Source: Limnohabitans kasalickyi (GTDB taxonomy: Bacteria > Pseudomonadota > Gammaproteobacteria > Burkholderiales > Burkholderiaceae_C). From it: a stretch of DNA of 64,000 nt. The stretch lies in the NCBI GenBank assembly GCA_965234325.1, contig OZ248420.1, positions 1-64,000 of the forward strand, given 5' to 3'. Under the pieces are notes generated by a model, which saw only the letters and a program-made list of their open reading frames with translations, was not told the origin of the DNA and did no database searches. Below, one piece after another: positions 38,631 through 48,814 of this stretch (its first letter is position 1; each line of letters starts with the position of its first letter). The position numbers were made by a program, and so were the translations under genes.

Positions 38631-41351
38631 ATGACCCAGTTCGCTAAAGAAACATTGCCCATCAGCCTAGAAGAGGAGATGCGTCGCAGTTACCTAGATT
38701 ACGCCATGAGCGTGATTGTGGGCCGCGCCCTCCCCGATGCGCGTGACGGCTTAAAGCCTGTGCACCGCCGCGTTTTGTTCGCGATGCATGAGCTCAACAA
38801 CGACTGGAACCGTCCTTACAAGAAGTCCGCCCGTATCGTGGGTGACGTGATTGGTAAATACCATCCACACGGCGACAGCGCGGTGTACGACACCATCGTT
38901 CGTATGGCGCAGGACTTCTCGCTGCGCCACATGTTGGTGGACGGCCAAGGTAACTTCGGCTCGGTCGACGGCGACAACGCTGCAGCCATGCGTTACACGG
39001 AAATCCGCTTGTCCAAGATCGCTCACGAGATGTTGAGCGACATCGACAAAGAAACCGTCGACTTCGGCCCTAACTACGATGGCTCTGAAAAAGAACCGCT
39101 GGTGCTGCCAAGCCGCATCCCCAACCTGCTGGTTAACGGTTCATCCGGTATTGCCGTGGGTATGGCCACCAACATCCCGCCCCACAACTTGAACGAAGTG
39201 GTGGATGCGTGCTTGCACATGCTGCGCCACCCCGAAGCCACCATCGACGAGTTGATGGAAATCATCCCAGCGCCCGACTTCCCGACCGCCGGCATCATTT
39301 ATGGCATGAGCGGCGTCAAAGACGGCTATCGCACCGGCCGTGGCCGTGTGGTGATGCGCGCCAAATGCCACTTTGAAGACATCGACAAAGGCCAACGCCA
39401 GTCCATCATCGTGGACGAACTGCCTTACCAAGTGAACAAAAAGACCCTGCAAGAACGCATGGCCGAGTTGGTGCACGAAAAGAAGATTGAAGACATCAGC
39501 CACATCCAAGACGAGTCCGACAAGTCGGGCATGCGCTTGGTGATTGAACTCAAGCGCGGCGCCGTGCCTGAGGTGGTGCTGAACAATCTGTACAAGCAGA
39601 CCCAGTTGCAAGATACCTTTGGTATCAACATGGTGGCCTTGATTGATGGCCAACCCAAGCTGTGCAATTTGCGCGACCTGATTGCTGTCTTCTTGGGCCA
39701 CCGTCGCGAAGTGGTGACACGCCGCACCATCTTTACCCTGCGCAAAGCCCGCGAACGCGGCCATGTGCTGGAAGGTTTGGCCGTGGCTTTGGCCAACATC
39801 GACGAATTCATCCGCATCATCCGCAACGCGCCTACGCCCCCAGTGGCCAAGGCCGAGTTGATGACCAAGTCATGGGACAGCCAACTGGTGCGCGAAATGC
39901 TCACGCGCAGCCGACTCGACGGCGGCGTGATCAACGCTGATGACTACCGCCCCGATGGCTTGGAAAAAGAATTTGGCATGGGCAGCGACGGTCTGTACCG
40001 CTTGAGCGAAACCCAAGCCCAAGAGATTTTGCAGATGCGTCTGCAACGCTTGACTGGCTTGGAACAAGACAAGATCGTCAAAGAATACAAAGACGTGATG
40101 GCTGAGATCGACGACTTGCTCGACATCTTGGCCAAGCCAGAGCGTGTCTCTACCATCATTGGTGATGAGCTGGCCTTAGTGAAACAAGAATTCGGCCAAA
40201 CCAAGCTCGGTGCACGCCGCAGCCTGATTGAGCACAACGCCCAAGACTTGGCCACCGAAGACCTGATCACGCCCACCAACATGGTGGTCACGCTCAGCCA
40301 CAGCGGCTACATCAAGAGCCAACCTCTGTCTGAATACCGCGCCCAAAAACGCGGCGGTCGCGGCAAACAAGCCACAGCAACCAAAGAAGACGACTGGATC
40401 GATCAACTCTTCATCGCCAACACGCACGATTACATCTTGTGCTTCTCCAACCGTGGTCGCCTGTATTGGCTCAAGGTCTGGGAAGTGCCTGCGGGCTCAC
40501 GCGGCTCACGCGGTCGCCCGATCGTCAACATGTTCCCGTTGCAAGAAGGCGAAAAAATCAACGTCGTGCTGCCCCTCACCGGCGACATGCGCACCTTCCC
40601 CAGCGACCATTACGTGTTCATGGGCACCTCGATGGGCACGGTCAAAAAGACCTCGTTGGATGAGTTCAACAACCCACGCAAGGGCGGCATCATCGCGGTC
40701 AACTTGGACGACGGCGACTTCCTCGTCGGCGCTGCCTTGACCGATGGCAAGCATGACGTGATGCTGTTCAGCGACGGCGGCAAAGCCGTGCGCTTTGATG
40801 AAAACGACGTGCGCCCCTTGGGTCGCAGCGCGCGCGGTGTGCGCGGCATGATGATTGAAGAAGGTCAAAGCGTCATCGCCATGTTGGTGTCTGAACAAGA
40901 AGACCCCAACGCCCCCGCCGATGAAGGCAAGCCACGCGCTAGCGTCTTGACCGCCACCATCAACGGCTACGGCAAGCGCACCAGCATCACCGAGTACACA
41001 CGCCACGGCCGAGGCACCAAAGGCATGATTGCCATCCAGCAATCAGAGCGCAACGGCAAAGTGGTGGCTGCCACGTTGGTTCAGCCTGAAGACGAGATCA
41101 TGCTCATCACTGACACCGGCGTGTTGGTGCGTACCCGCGTGTCTGAAATTCGCGAACTCGGCCGCGCCACACAAGGCGTGACTTTGATCGGTTTGGACGA
41201 AGGCGCCAAGCTCAGCGGTTTGCAACGCATCGTTGAAAACGACGCAGCCATTGCCGAAGGCGACGCTGAGAGCGAGACAGACGCGCCCGCAGCAGACGGC
41301 GGCACAAACAGCGGTACGGATAGCGGTACTGATGCACCCAGCGAGTCCTAA
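38631..41351 (+). CDS. gyrA: DNA gyrase subunit A
   Basis: A 906-residue protein from the ATG at 38631, starting MTQFAKETLPISLEEEMRRS. It contains GRALPDARDGLKPVHRRVLFAM, the quinolone region GKYHPHGDSAVYDTIVRMAQ with Ser and Asp at the positions equivalent to E. coli 83 and 87, the active-site AMRYTE and a C-terminal beta-pinwheel with GRSARGVRGM. It ends in an acidic Asp/Ser/Thr tail. Gyrase introduces negative supercoils with GyrB. Sequence at the two hotspots is the susceptible type. The longer frame from 38490 lacks a good start. Confidence 0.96.
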   Translation: MTQFAKETLPISLEEEMRRSYLDYAMSVIVGRALPDARDGLKPVHRRVLFAMHELNNDWNRPYKKSARIVGDVIGKYHPHGDSAVYDTIVRMAQDFSLRHMLVDGQGNFGSVDGDNAAAMRYTEIRLSKIAHEMLSDIDKETVDFGPNYDGSEKEPLVLPSRIPNLLVNGSSGIAVGMATNIPPHNLNEVVDACLHMLRHPEATIDELMEIIPAPDFPTAGIIYGMSGVKDGYRTGRGRVVMRAKCHFEDIDKGQRQSIIVDELPYQVNKKTLQERMAELVHEKKIEDISHIQDESDKSGMRLVIELKRGAVPEVVLNNLYKQTQLQDTFGINMVALIDGQPKLCNLRDLIAVFLGHRREVVTRRTIFTLRKARERGHVLEGLAVALANIDEFIRIIRNAPTPPVAKAELMTKSWDSQLVREMLTRSRLDGGVINADDYRPDGLEKEFGMGSDGLYRLSETQAQEILQMRLQRLTGLEQDKIVKEYKDVMAEIDDLLDILAKPERVSTIIGDELALVKQEFGQTKLGARRSLIEHNAQDLATEDLITPTNMVVTLSHSGYIKSQPLSEYRAQKRGGRGKQATATKEDDWIDQLFIANTHDYILCFSNRGRLYWLKVWEVPAGSRGSRGRPIVNMFPLQEGEKINVVLPLTGDMRTFPSDHYVFMGTSMGTVKKTSLDEFNNPRKGGIIAVNLDDGDFLVGAALTDGKHDVMLFSDGGKAVRFDENDVRPLGRSARGVRGMMIEEGQSVIAMLVSEQEDPNAPADEGKPRASVLTATINGYGKRTSITEYTRHGRGTKGMIAIQQSERNGKVVAATLVQPEDEIMLITDTGVLVRTRVSEIRELGRATQGVTLIGLDEGAKLSGLQRIVENDAAIAEGDAESETDAPAADGGTNSGTDSGTDAPSES

Positions 41352-41357
41352 GTCAGC

Positions 41358-42452
41358 ATGAGCGTTCGTCCCTATAACTTTTCGGCTGGCCCCGCGGCCA
41401 TGCCTTTGGAAGTGTTGCAACAAGCGGCTGCTGAAATGACCGACTGGAACGGCAGCGGCATGGGCGTGATGGAAATGAGCCATCGCGGCAAAGAGTTCAT
41501 CAGCATCTACGAACAAGCTGAAGCCGACCTGCGTGAACTGTTGGCCGTGCCTGCCAACTTCAAAATCTTGTTCATGCAAGGTGGCGGTTTGGCTGAAAAC
41601 GCCATCGTGCCTTTGAACCTCTCACGCGGTGAAAACGTCGATGTGGTGGTCACGGGCAGCTGGAGCGACAAGTCGTACAAAGAAGCGAGCAAATACTGCA
41701 CGCCACACCTGGCGGCCACGGGTGCCGATACACACTTCACCACCTTGCCCGCGCCTACGCAATGGCAACTCAGCGCCAACGCGCAATACGTGCATGTGTG
41801 CACCAATGAGACCATCCACGGCGTGGAATTTCACAGCCTGCCTGACCTCAAAGCCTTGGGCTCTGACGCACCGCTGGTGATCGACTTTTCATCGCATGTG
41901 CTGTCGCGCAGCGTCGATTGGTCCAAAGTAGGCGTCGCATTTGGTGGCGCACAAAAAAACATTGGCCCCGCTGGCGTGACGCTGGTGGTGGTGCGCGAAG
42001 ACTTGCTGGGCCATGCGCTCAAAGTTTGCCCCAGCGCCTTCAACTACAAAACCGTGGCCGACAACGGCTCGATGTACAACACACCGCCGACGTACAGCAT
42101 TTACGTGGCGGGCCTGACCTTCCAGTGGCTCAAACGTCAAGGTGGTGTGGCTGCCATGGAGCAGCGCAACATCGCCAAGGCCCAACTGCTGTATGACTTT
42201 TTAGACAGCTCCAGTTTCTACAGCAACAAGGTCGCGCACGACTGCCGCTCGCGTATGAACGTGCCCTTCTTCTTGGCTGACGAGTCGCGCAACGACGCAT
42301 TTCTGGCAGGTGCCAAAGCTGCGGGCCTGTTGCAACTCAAGGGTCATAAGTCGGTTGGCGGCATGCGAGCCAGCATTTACAACGCCATGCCCATCGAAGG
42401 CGTGCAAGCGTTGGTGAGCTACCTGCAAGCGTTTGAAAAAACACAGGCTTGA
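41358..42452 (+). CDS. serC: Phosphoserine aminotransferase SerC
   Basis: A 364-residue PLP-enzyme with the start MSVRPYNFSAGPAAMPLEVL, GSGMGVMEMSHRGKEF and the PLP lysine region GVAFGGAQKNIGPAGVT. It converts 3-phosphohydroxypyruvate to phosphoserine and also acts in pyridoxal phosphate synthesis. It lies six bases after gyrA and upstream of pheA, an arrangement typical of Burkholderiales. Confidence 0.96.
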   Translation: MSVRPYNFSAGPAAMPLEVLQQAAAEMTDWNGSGMGVMEMSHRGKEFISIYEQAEADLRELLAVPANFKILFMQGGGLAENAIVPLNLSRGENVDVVVTGSWSDKSYKEASKYCTPHLAATGADTHFTTLPAPTQWQLSANAQYVHVCTNETIHGVEFHSLPDLKALGSDAPLVIDFSSHVLSRSVDWSKVGVAFGGAQKNIGPAGVTLVVVREDLLGHALKVCPSAFNYKTVADNGSMYNTPPTYSIYVAGLTFQWLKRQGGVAAMEQRNIAKAQLLYDFLDSSSFYSNKVAHDCRSRMNVPFFLADESRNDAFLAGAKAAGLLQLKGHKSVGGMRASIYNAMPIEGVQALVSYLQAFEKTQA

Positions 42453-42479
42453 TTGAGCTTCTGAACGAACAACAACACC

Positions 42480-43580
42480 ATGAGCCAACAACCCATTCAG
42501 TCTGACGCCCTCGCCGCCTTGCGCGTGCAAATCGACGCACTCGACAGACAGCTGCTGCAACTGGTCAACGACCGCGCCAAAGTGGCGGAACTTGTTGGCG
42601 ACATCAAACGCGCTGAGGGCTCACCCTTCTTCCGTCCCGACCGCGTGGCGCAAGTGATCGACAAAATCACCCAAGCCAACCCGGGTCCGCTCAAAAACGA
42701 ACACATCGCGTCCATCTGGCGCGAAATCATGTCGGCTTGTTTGGCTCTCGAAGCGCCCCAGCGTGTGGCCGTGCTCGGCCCACAAGGCACGTTTTGCGAA
42801 CAAGCTGCCATCGAGTTTTTTGGCAGCGCTGCCAACTTGATTTACTGCGCCAACTTTGACGAAGTCTTCCACGCCACCGCTGCGGGCACCGCGCAATACG
42901 GCGTGGTGGGCATGGAAAACTCGACCGAAGGCGTGGTGGCCCGCTCGCTCGATTTGTTCTTGCGCTCGCCTGTGCACGTGGTGGGTGAAGTCAGCCTCTT
43001 GGTGCGCCACAACTTGATGCGCCAAAGCAACTCGGATGCGGGCATTGACGTGGTGATGGCCCACCCACAAGCCTTGGCTCAGTGCCAAGGCTGGTTGTCC
43101 CAGCACCTGCCGCATGTCGAGCGACGCGCGGTGGCCAGCAACGCCGAAGGTGCCCGTTTGGCAGCCACCAATCCCGCTTGGGCCGCCTTGGCCAGCGAAC
43201 GTGCGGCCAGCCAGTTTGGCCTGCACATCGTGCACCACGCCATCCAAGACGAAGCCTACAACCGTACGCGCTTTGCCGTCATCGCACTGCCTCAAACTTT
43301 GGCCACGCCCCCCGCGTCGGGCAACGACTGCACCAGCTTGGTGGTGTCGGTGCCCAACCGCCCAGGCGCTGTGCATGACTTGCTAGTGCCACTCAAAAAC
43401 AACGGCGTGTCGATGACCCGCTTTGAGTCACGCCCCGCCAAATCGGGTCAGTGGGAGTACTACTTCTACATCGACATCCAGGGCCACATCAGCCAACCTC
43501 ATGTGGCGGCTGCGCTGCAAGAGCTCCAAGGACTGTGCGCGTTCTACAAGGTGTTGGGTTCATACCCTGTGTCGGAATGA
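42480..43580 (+). CDS. pheA: Bifunctional chorismate mutase / prephenate dehydratase
   Basis: The 366-residue protein has an N-terminal AroQ-type chorismate mutase (LRVQIDALDRQLLQLVNDRAK and SPFFRPDRVAQVIDK, residues about 15 to 90), a dehydratase domain with VLGPQGTFCEQAA and GMENSTEGVVARSLDLF, and a C-terminal ACT domain with LVVSVPNRPGAVHDLLVPL that senses phenylalanine. It makes phenylpyruvate from chorismate. The stop overlaps the tyrA start by an ATGA. Confidence 0.95.
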   Translation: MSQQPIQSDALAALRVQIDALDRQLLQLVNDRAKVAELVGDIKRAEGSPFFRPDRVAQVIDKITQANPGPLKNEHIASIWREIMSACLALEAPQRVAVLGPQGTFCEQAAIEFFGSAANLIYCANFDEVFHATAAGTAQYGVVGMENSTEGVVARSLDLFLRSPVHVVGEVSLLVRHNLMRQSNSDAGIDVVMAHPQALAQCQGWLSQHLPHVERRAVASNAEGARLAATNPAWAALASERAASQFGLHIVHHAIQDEAYNRTRFAVIALPQTLATPPASGNDCTSLVVSVPNRPGAVHDLLVPLKNNGVSMTRFESRPAKSGQWEYYFYIDIQGHISQPHVAAALQELQGLCAFYKVLGSYPVSE

Positions 43581-44506
43581 CGTCCGAATCGCCGCTGACA
43601 CCGCGATTCGACAAACTGGCGCTCATCGGCTGCGGGCTGATGGGCGGCTCTTTTGCGCTGGCCTTGCGCGAAGCAGGTTGGGTCAAACATATCGTGGGCT
43701 TCAGCGCCTCTGAAAAAACCCGTCAACGCGCCGTCGAACTTCAGGTCATTGACCGCGCCTGCAACAGCGTGGCTGAGGCCGTGCAAGACGCCGATTTGGT
43801 GCTGCTCGCCGTGCCCGTGGGTGCGATGCAAAGCAGCTTCGAAGCCCTGCGCCCCGCCTTGTCTGCGTCTGCTTTGTTGATGGATGTGGGCTCCACCAAA
43901 TGCGATGTGGTCGCTGCGGCACAGCAGCACTTGGGCGAACGCTTGTCGTGCTTCGTGCCGGCCCACCCCATTGCAGGCAAAGAAGTGGCAGGCATCGAGC
44001 ACGCCGATAGCAATTTGTACCAAGCACGGCGCACCATCCTCACGCCCTTGCCGCAAACAGGCGCAGCCCAGTTGCAAGCGGCTGAATCCGTGTGGCAAGC
44101 CATCGGTAGCCACGTCACGGTGATGAACCCCGAAGCACACGACGCCACATTTGCCGCGGTCAGCCACCTGCCCCACTTGATCGCGTTTGCCGCTGTCAAC
44201 GCCTTGACCGCGCAAGCACAAGGCGACACGTTTTTACAAATGGCGGGCCCTGGCTTTCGCGACTTTTCGCGCATCGCTGCCAGCGAGCCCGCCGTGTGGC
44301 GCGACATTTTGAGCGCCAACCAAGCCGAAGTGTTGGCTCAAATGGCGCACTTTCGTACCGCGCTAGACGCCTTTGAAACGGTCTTGAAGCAAGGCGACAC
44401 CGCCGCGCTGCAACACCTGATTCAAAAAGCCAGCGATGTGCGCTCGGCTTGGACACTGCAAGCGGGCAACGCTTGCCACACAGCTTCTGAAACCCAACGT
44501 TCATGA
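43577..44506 (+). CDS. tyrA: Prephenate dehydrogenase TyrA
   Basis: A 309-residue NAD-dependent enzyme starting MTSESPLTPRFDKLALIGCG with the Rossmann motif LALIGCGLMGGSFALAL. Further features include VLLAVPVGAM, DVGSTKCDVV, and the catalytic histidine region FVPAHPIAGKEVAG. It makes 4-hydroxyphenylpyruvate for tyrosine synthesis. The upstream overlap with pheA means coupled expression of both branches. The long frame from 43451 is an overlap artefact. Confidence 0.94.
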   Translation: MTSESPLTPRFDKLALIGCGLMGGSFALALREAGWVKHIVGFSASEKTRQRAVELQVIDRACNSVAEAVQDADLVLLAVPVGAMQSSFEALRPALSASALLMDVGSTKCDVVAAAQQHLGERLSCFVPAHPIAGKEVAGIEHADSNLYQARRTILTPLPQTGAAQLQAAESVWQAIGSHVTVMNPEAHDATFAAVSHLPHLIAFAAVNALTAQAQGDTFLQMAGPGFRDFSRIAASEPAVWRDILSANQAEVLAQMAHFRTALDAFETVLKQGDTAALQHLIQKASDVRSAWTLQAGNACHTASETQRS

Positions 44507-44552
44507 CGATGCGCCGCATCTTCCCTAAGAACGTTCTTTCACGTTAATCACC

Positions 44553-46592
44553 ATGTTCTCCACCGCCTTCCTCGACCTCCCCCCGCTGCAAGGCGCCTCT
44601 GGCACTGTCACCCTGCCCGGGTCAAAAAGCATCTCGAACCGTGTGTTGTTGCTGTCGGCTCTGTGCCAAGGCACGACCGTGGTGCACGACTTGCTCGACT
44701 CCGACGACACCCGCGTGATGTTGGCCGCGCTGCGCCAACTCGGCTGCGGTGTGGACGTGCAAAGCACCACCGTGACCATCACGGGCTTGGGCGGTCAGCT
44801 CAAACACCACGACGCGATTGAGTTTTTCATGGGCAATGCGGGCACAGCCATGCGCCCACTCACTGCGGCACTCGCTGTCTTAGGTGGCGACTTCACGCTC
44901 AAGGGCGTGCCCCGCATGCACGAGCGCCCGATTGGCGATTTGGTGGACGCACTGCGCTTGCTGGGCTGCAAGATTGACTACTGGGGCAACGACGGTTTCC
45001 CGCCGCTGCACATTGGCCAACCGTCGCTCAAACTTGATGCGCCGATTCAAGTGCGCGGCGATGTGTCGAGTCAGTTCCTCACCGCCTTGTTGATGGCGCT
45101 CCCCCTTGCGGCAAAAGACCAAGACATCGTGATTGACGTGGTGGGAGAACTCATCAGCAAGCCCTACATCGACATCACACTCAACCTGTTGGCGCGTTAC
45201 GGCATTGCCGTCAAGCGCGATGGCTGGCAGCGTTTCACCATTCCACAGGGGTGCAGCTATCAGTCGCCAGGCACGATTCACGTCGAGGCGGATGCGTCTT
45301 CTGCCAGCTACTTCATTGCGCTGGGGGCCATTGCTGAAGGCCAAGGCATCCGCATTCAAGGCGTGGGCGCAGAATCCATCCAGGGCGACATCCGCTTCAT
45401 GGATGCGGCCGCACAGATGGGCGCACACATCACCAGCGGCCCCAACTGGCTCGAAATCCAACGCGGCGCTTGGCCGCTTAAAGCCATCACCCTCGACTGC
45501 AACCACATCCCCGACGCCGCCATGACCTTGGCAGTGATGGCTTTGTACGCCGACGGCCCCACCACACTGCGCAACATCGCCAGTTGGCGCGTCAAAGAAA
45601 CCGACCGCATCGTGGCCATGGCCACCGAATGCCGCAAGTTGGGCGCAACGGTCGAAGAAGGCCCAGACTGGATCACCATCCATCCTCTGCCAAATGGCCA
45701 ACACAGCCATGGCGAACACAACCCAGCCACGGCGCAGGGCCAATGGACCGCTGCCAGCATCCACACTTACGACGACCACCGCGTAGCCATGTGTTTCTCG
45801 CTGGCGGCCTTCAATGCTGACCAAGTACCGGTGCGCATCGAAGACCCCAAGTGCGTGGCCAAAACCTTCCCCGACTACTTCGAAGCCCTGTTTTCAGTCG
45901 CCCACTCGCATGCCAGAGACATTCCCGTCATTTGCATCGACGGCCCCACGGCCTCAGGCAAAGGCACTTTGGCCAGCCGCGTGGCGCAAGCTTTGGGCTA
46001 CCACTACCTCGACTCGGGCGCGCTTTACCGCGTGACCGCTTATGCCGCTTTGCAAGCGGGTTTGGCGCTGGAACTGGCGAATGAAGCCGCCATAGCCAAC
46101 CTCGCCCGCTCCCTTCCAGTGCGCTTTGAGGGCGAGACCGTGTGGCTAGGCGACGCCGATGTGAGCGACGCCATTCGCACAGAAGAAGCCGGCATGAACG
46201 CTTCCAAAGTGTCTGTTTTACCCGTCGTTCGCACGGCTTTGGTGGACTTGCAGCTGAGTTTTCAACGCCTACCTGGTCTTTTGGCCGACGGTCGCGACAT
46301 GGGCACCGTCATTTTTCCGCAAGCCCCTCTGAAAGTGTTTTTGACCGCCAGCGCCGCACAACGCGCCGAACGACGTCATAAGCAATTGATTTCAAAGGGT
46401 ATTTCGACTACACTTGACAGTCTTCGCGCCGATCTAGAGGCCCGTGACGCACGCGATTCATCGCGCAGCGTGGCGCCTCTGAAACCGGCACAAGATGCGG
46501 TGCTGCTGGACAACTCTTCGCTCTCTATCGAAGCCTCGGTAGATCAGGTGTTGAACTGGTGGCAAAGCAAACAGCCCTTTCAAAAAGGCTGA
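44553..46592 (+). CDS. aroA-cmk: Fused EPSP synthase and cytidylate kinase (AroA-Cmk)
   Basis: A 679-residue fusion. Residues 1 to about 445 are EPSP synthase (PGSKSISNRVLLLSALCQGT, GNAGTAMRPLTAALAVLGG, and YDDHRVAMCFSLAAF). From about residue 455, CIDGPTASGKGTLASRVAQALGYHYLDSGALYR starts cytidylate kinase, with SDAIRTEEAGMNASKVSVLPVVR and DGRDMGTVIFP. It acts in the shikimate pathway and in CMP/dCMP phosphorylation. Separate genes are usual; the fusion is known in some Burkholderiales. No frameshift is apparent between the halves. Confidence 0.94.
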   Translation: MFSTAFLDLPPLQGASGTVTLPGSKSISNRVLLLSALCQGTTVVHDLLDSDDTRVMLAALRQLGCGVDVQSTTVTITGLGGQLKHHDAIEFFMGNAGTAMRPLTAALAVLGGDFTLKGVPRMHERPIGDLVDALRLLGCKIDYWGNDGFPPLHIGQPSLKLDAPIQVRGDVSSQFLTALLMALPLAAKDQDIVIDVVGELISKPYIDITLNLLARYGIAVKRDGWQRFTIPQGCSYQSPGTIHVEADASSASYFIALGAIAEGQGIRIQGVGAESIQGDIRFMDAAAQMGAHITSGPNWLEIQRGAWPLKAITLDCNHIPDAAMTLAVMALYADGPTTLRNIASWRVKETDRIVAMATECRKLGATVEEGPDWITIHPLPNGQHSHGEHNPATAQGQWTAASIHTYDDHRVAMCFSLAAFNADQVPVRIEDPKCVAKTFPDYFEALFSVAHSHARDIPVICIDGPTASGKGTLASRVAQALGYHYLDSGALYRVTAYAALQAGLALELANEAAIANLARSLPVRFEGETVWLGDADVSDAIRTEEAGMNASKVSVLPVVRTALVDLQLSFQRLPGLLADGRDMGTVIFPQAPLKVFLTASAAQRAERRHKQLISKGISTTLDSLRADLEARDARDSSRSVAPLKPAQDAVLLDNSSLSIEASVDQVLNWWQSKQPFQKG

Positions 46593-46753
46593 CAACCTGG
46601 CCCGTTTGGCTCCCCTCGCGCTGCATTGGCGCACTGGCTAGACGGATCTAAAACTTAACCCGTGGCTCACGCCACAACCCACCGCTAACTGCAGACCCAT
46701 GTGGCGCAGCAATCCCGCTGCCCTCTTACCTGTGGTTAGACACAAGGAAAAAA

Positions 46754-48436
46754 ATGTCCGAATCTTTTGCCGCCTTATTTGAAGAATCCCTGAAGCGCTC
46801 AGAAATGCGCACAGGCGAAGTGATCACTGCTGAAGTGATCCGCATCGAACACAACCACGTCGTTGTGAACGCTGGCCTCAAGTCTGAAGCCTACGTGCCA
46901 ATCGAAGAATTCAAGAACGACAAGGGCGAACTCGAAGTCCAAGCTGGCGACTTCGTGTCAGTCGCGATCGGTAGCGTTGAAAACGGCTACGGCGACACCA
47001 TTTTGAGCCGCGACACTGCCAAGCGTTTGGCATCGTGGATGAGCTTGGAAAAAGCTCTGGAATCTGGCGAATTTGTCACTGGTACGACCAGCGGCAAAGT
47101 CAAAGGTGGCTTGACCGTGTTGGTCAATGGCATCCGCGCCTTCTTGCCTGGTTCATTGATCGACACACGTCCGATCAAAGACTTGTCTCCTTACGAGAAC
47201 AAGACCATGGAATTCAAAGTCATCAAGTTGGACCGCAAGCGCAACAACGTTGTGTTGTCACGTCGCGCTGTGGTGGAAGCTTCGATGGGCGAAGAGCGCG
47301 CCAAACTGATGGAGACTTTGAAAGAAGGCTCAATCGTTCACGGTGTGGTCAAGAACATCACCGAATACGGTGCCTTCGTGGACTTGGGCGGTATCGACGG
47401 CCTGTTGCACATCACCGACATGGCATGGCGTCGCGTCCGTCACCCTTCTGAAGTGGTCACGGCTGGTCAAGAAATCACTGCCAAGATCCTCAAGTTCGAC
47501 ACCGAGAAAAACCGCGTGTCCTTGGGCCTCAAGCAAATGGGCGACGATCCTTGGATGGGCGTCAACCGCCGCTACCCACAAAGCACTCGCTTGTTCGGCA
47601 AGATCACCAACATCGCCGACTACGGCGCATTTGTGGAACTCGAACCCGGCATCGAAGGCTTGGTACACGTGTCCGAAATGGACTGGACCAACAAGAACGT
47701 GGCTCCTTCCAAAATCGTGTCATTGGGTGACGAAGTCGAAGTCATGGTCCTCGAGATCGACGAAGACAAGCGCCGTATCAGCTTGGGCATGAAGCAATGC
47801 AAAGCTAACCCTTGGCAAGATTTCGCTCAAAACACCAAGCGCGGCGACCGCGTGAAGGGCCCCATCAAATCGATCACCGACTTCGGCGTGTTCGTGGGCT
47901 TGGCTGCCGGCATCGACGGTTTGGTTCACTTGTCTGACTTGTCTTGGAACGAAACCGGCGAAAACGCAGTGCGCGAATACAAGAAGGGTCAAGAAGTTGA
48001 GGCTTTGGTCTTGGCTGTGGACGTCGACCGCGAGCGCATCAGCTTGGGTATCAAACAACTCGACTCTGACCCATTCACCACCTTCACGTCGATCAACGAC
48101 AAAGGCCAAATCGTGACCGGTAAGGTCAAGACTGTGGATGCCAAGGGTGCAGAGATCGACTTGGGCGAAGACATCATCGGCTACTTGCGCGTCAGCGAAA
48201 TCTCGCGTGACCGCGTGGAAGATGCCAGCCAAGTGCTGAAAGTCGGCGACGAAGTGACTGCCGTGGTGGTGAACGTGGATCGCAAGACCCGCAACATCCA
48301 GTTGTCGATCAAAGCCAAAGACCAAGCGGACCAACAAGAAGCCATGGCTTCGTTGTCGCAACAGTCATCGCGTGAAAACGCTGGCACCACCAGCTTGGGC
48401 GCTTTGTTGCGCGCTAAGCTCGACAACAACAACTGA
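46754..48436 (+). CDS. rpsA: 30S ribosomal protein S1
   Basis: A 560-residue protein made of six S1 repeats, for example GVVKNITEYGAFVDLGGIDGLLHITDMAW, GKITNIADYGAFVELEPGIEGLVHVSEMDW and GPIKSITDFGVFVGLAAGIDGLVHLSDLSW. It starts MSESFAALFEESLKRSEMRT. S1 binds mRNA on the 30S subunit. An AAGGA ribosome-binding sequence lies upstream after a 161-base leader. It directly precedes ihfB, as in E. coli. Confidence 0.96.
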   Translation: MSESFAALFEESLKRSEMRTGEVITAEVIRIEHNHVVVNAGLKSEAYVPIEEFKNDKGELEVQAGDFVSVAIGSVENGYGDTILSRDTAKRLASWMSLEKALESGEFVTGTTSGKVKGGLTVLVNGIRAFLPGSLIDTRPIKDLSPYENKTMEFKVIKLDRKRNNVVLSRRAVVEASMGEERAKLMETLKEGSIVHGVVKNITEYGAFVDLGGIDGLLHITDMAWRRVRHPSEVVTAGQEITAKILKFDTEKNRVSLGLKQMGDDPWMGVNRRYPQSTRLFGKITNIADYGAFVELEPGIEGLVHVSEMDWTNKNVAPSKIVSLGDEVEVMVLEIDEDKRRISLGMKQCKANPWQDFAQNTKRGDRVKGPIKSITDFGVFVGLAAGIDGLVHLSDLSWNETGENAVREYKKGQEVEALVLAVDVDRERISLGIKQLDSDPFTTFTSINDKGQIVTGKVKTVDAKGAEIDLGEDIIGYLRVSEISRDRVEDASQVLKVGDEVTAVVVNVDRKTRNIQLSIKAKDQADQQEAMASLSQQSSRENAGTTSLGALLRAKLDNNN

Positions 48437-48753
48437 TGACGCGTTCAGACCTGGTCGAAGAGCTGGCTGCCCGTTTTGGGCAGCTCACGCACCGTGACGC
48501 CGAGTTCGCTGTCAAGACCCTTCTTGACGCGATGAGCGACGCACTGGTGCGCGGGCACCGCATTGAGTTGCGGGGCTTCGGCAGTTTTTCGATCAACCGC
48601 CGCCCGCCTCGCATGGGACGCAATCCGCGTTCCGGCGAAAGCGTGGCAATTCCTGAGAAACGTGTGCCCCATTTCAAACCGGGCAAAGCCCTGCGCGAAG
48701 CGGTGGATGCACGAACTCAAGAATTGATGGCGGGGTCTGGCCCCAAGAGTTGA
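48436..48753 (+). CDS. ihfB: Integration host factor beta subunit
   Basis: A 105-residue IHF/HU-family protein starting MTRSDLVEELAARFGQLTHR. The DNA-binding arm ELRGFGSFSINRRPPRMGRNPRSGE is intact. Start overlaps the rpsA stop by one base (TGATG). IHF bends DNA in recombination, replication and transcription. The beta subunit is assigned over HU by the rpsA linkage and GFGSFSIN motif. Confidence 0.94.
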   Translation: MTRSDLVEELAARFGQLTHRDAEFAVKTLLDAMSDALVRGHRIELRGFGSFSINRRPPRMGRNPRSGESVAIPEKRVPHFKPGKALREAVDARTQELMAGSGPKS

Positions 48754-48814
48754 GTTTGAACCTCCAGTTCAAGAGGCTGCAAGGCTAAAATCTCCTCGTC
48801 ACAGAGGAGTTACC

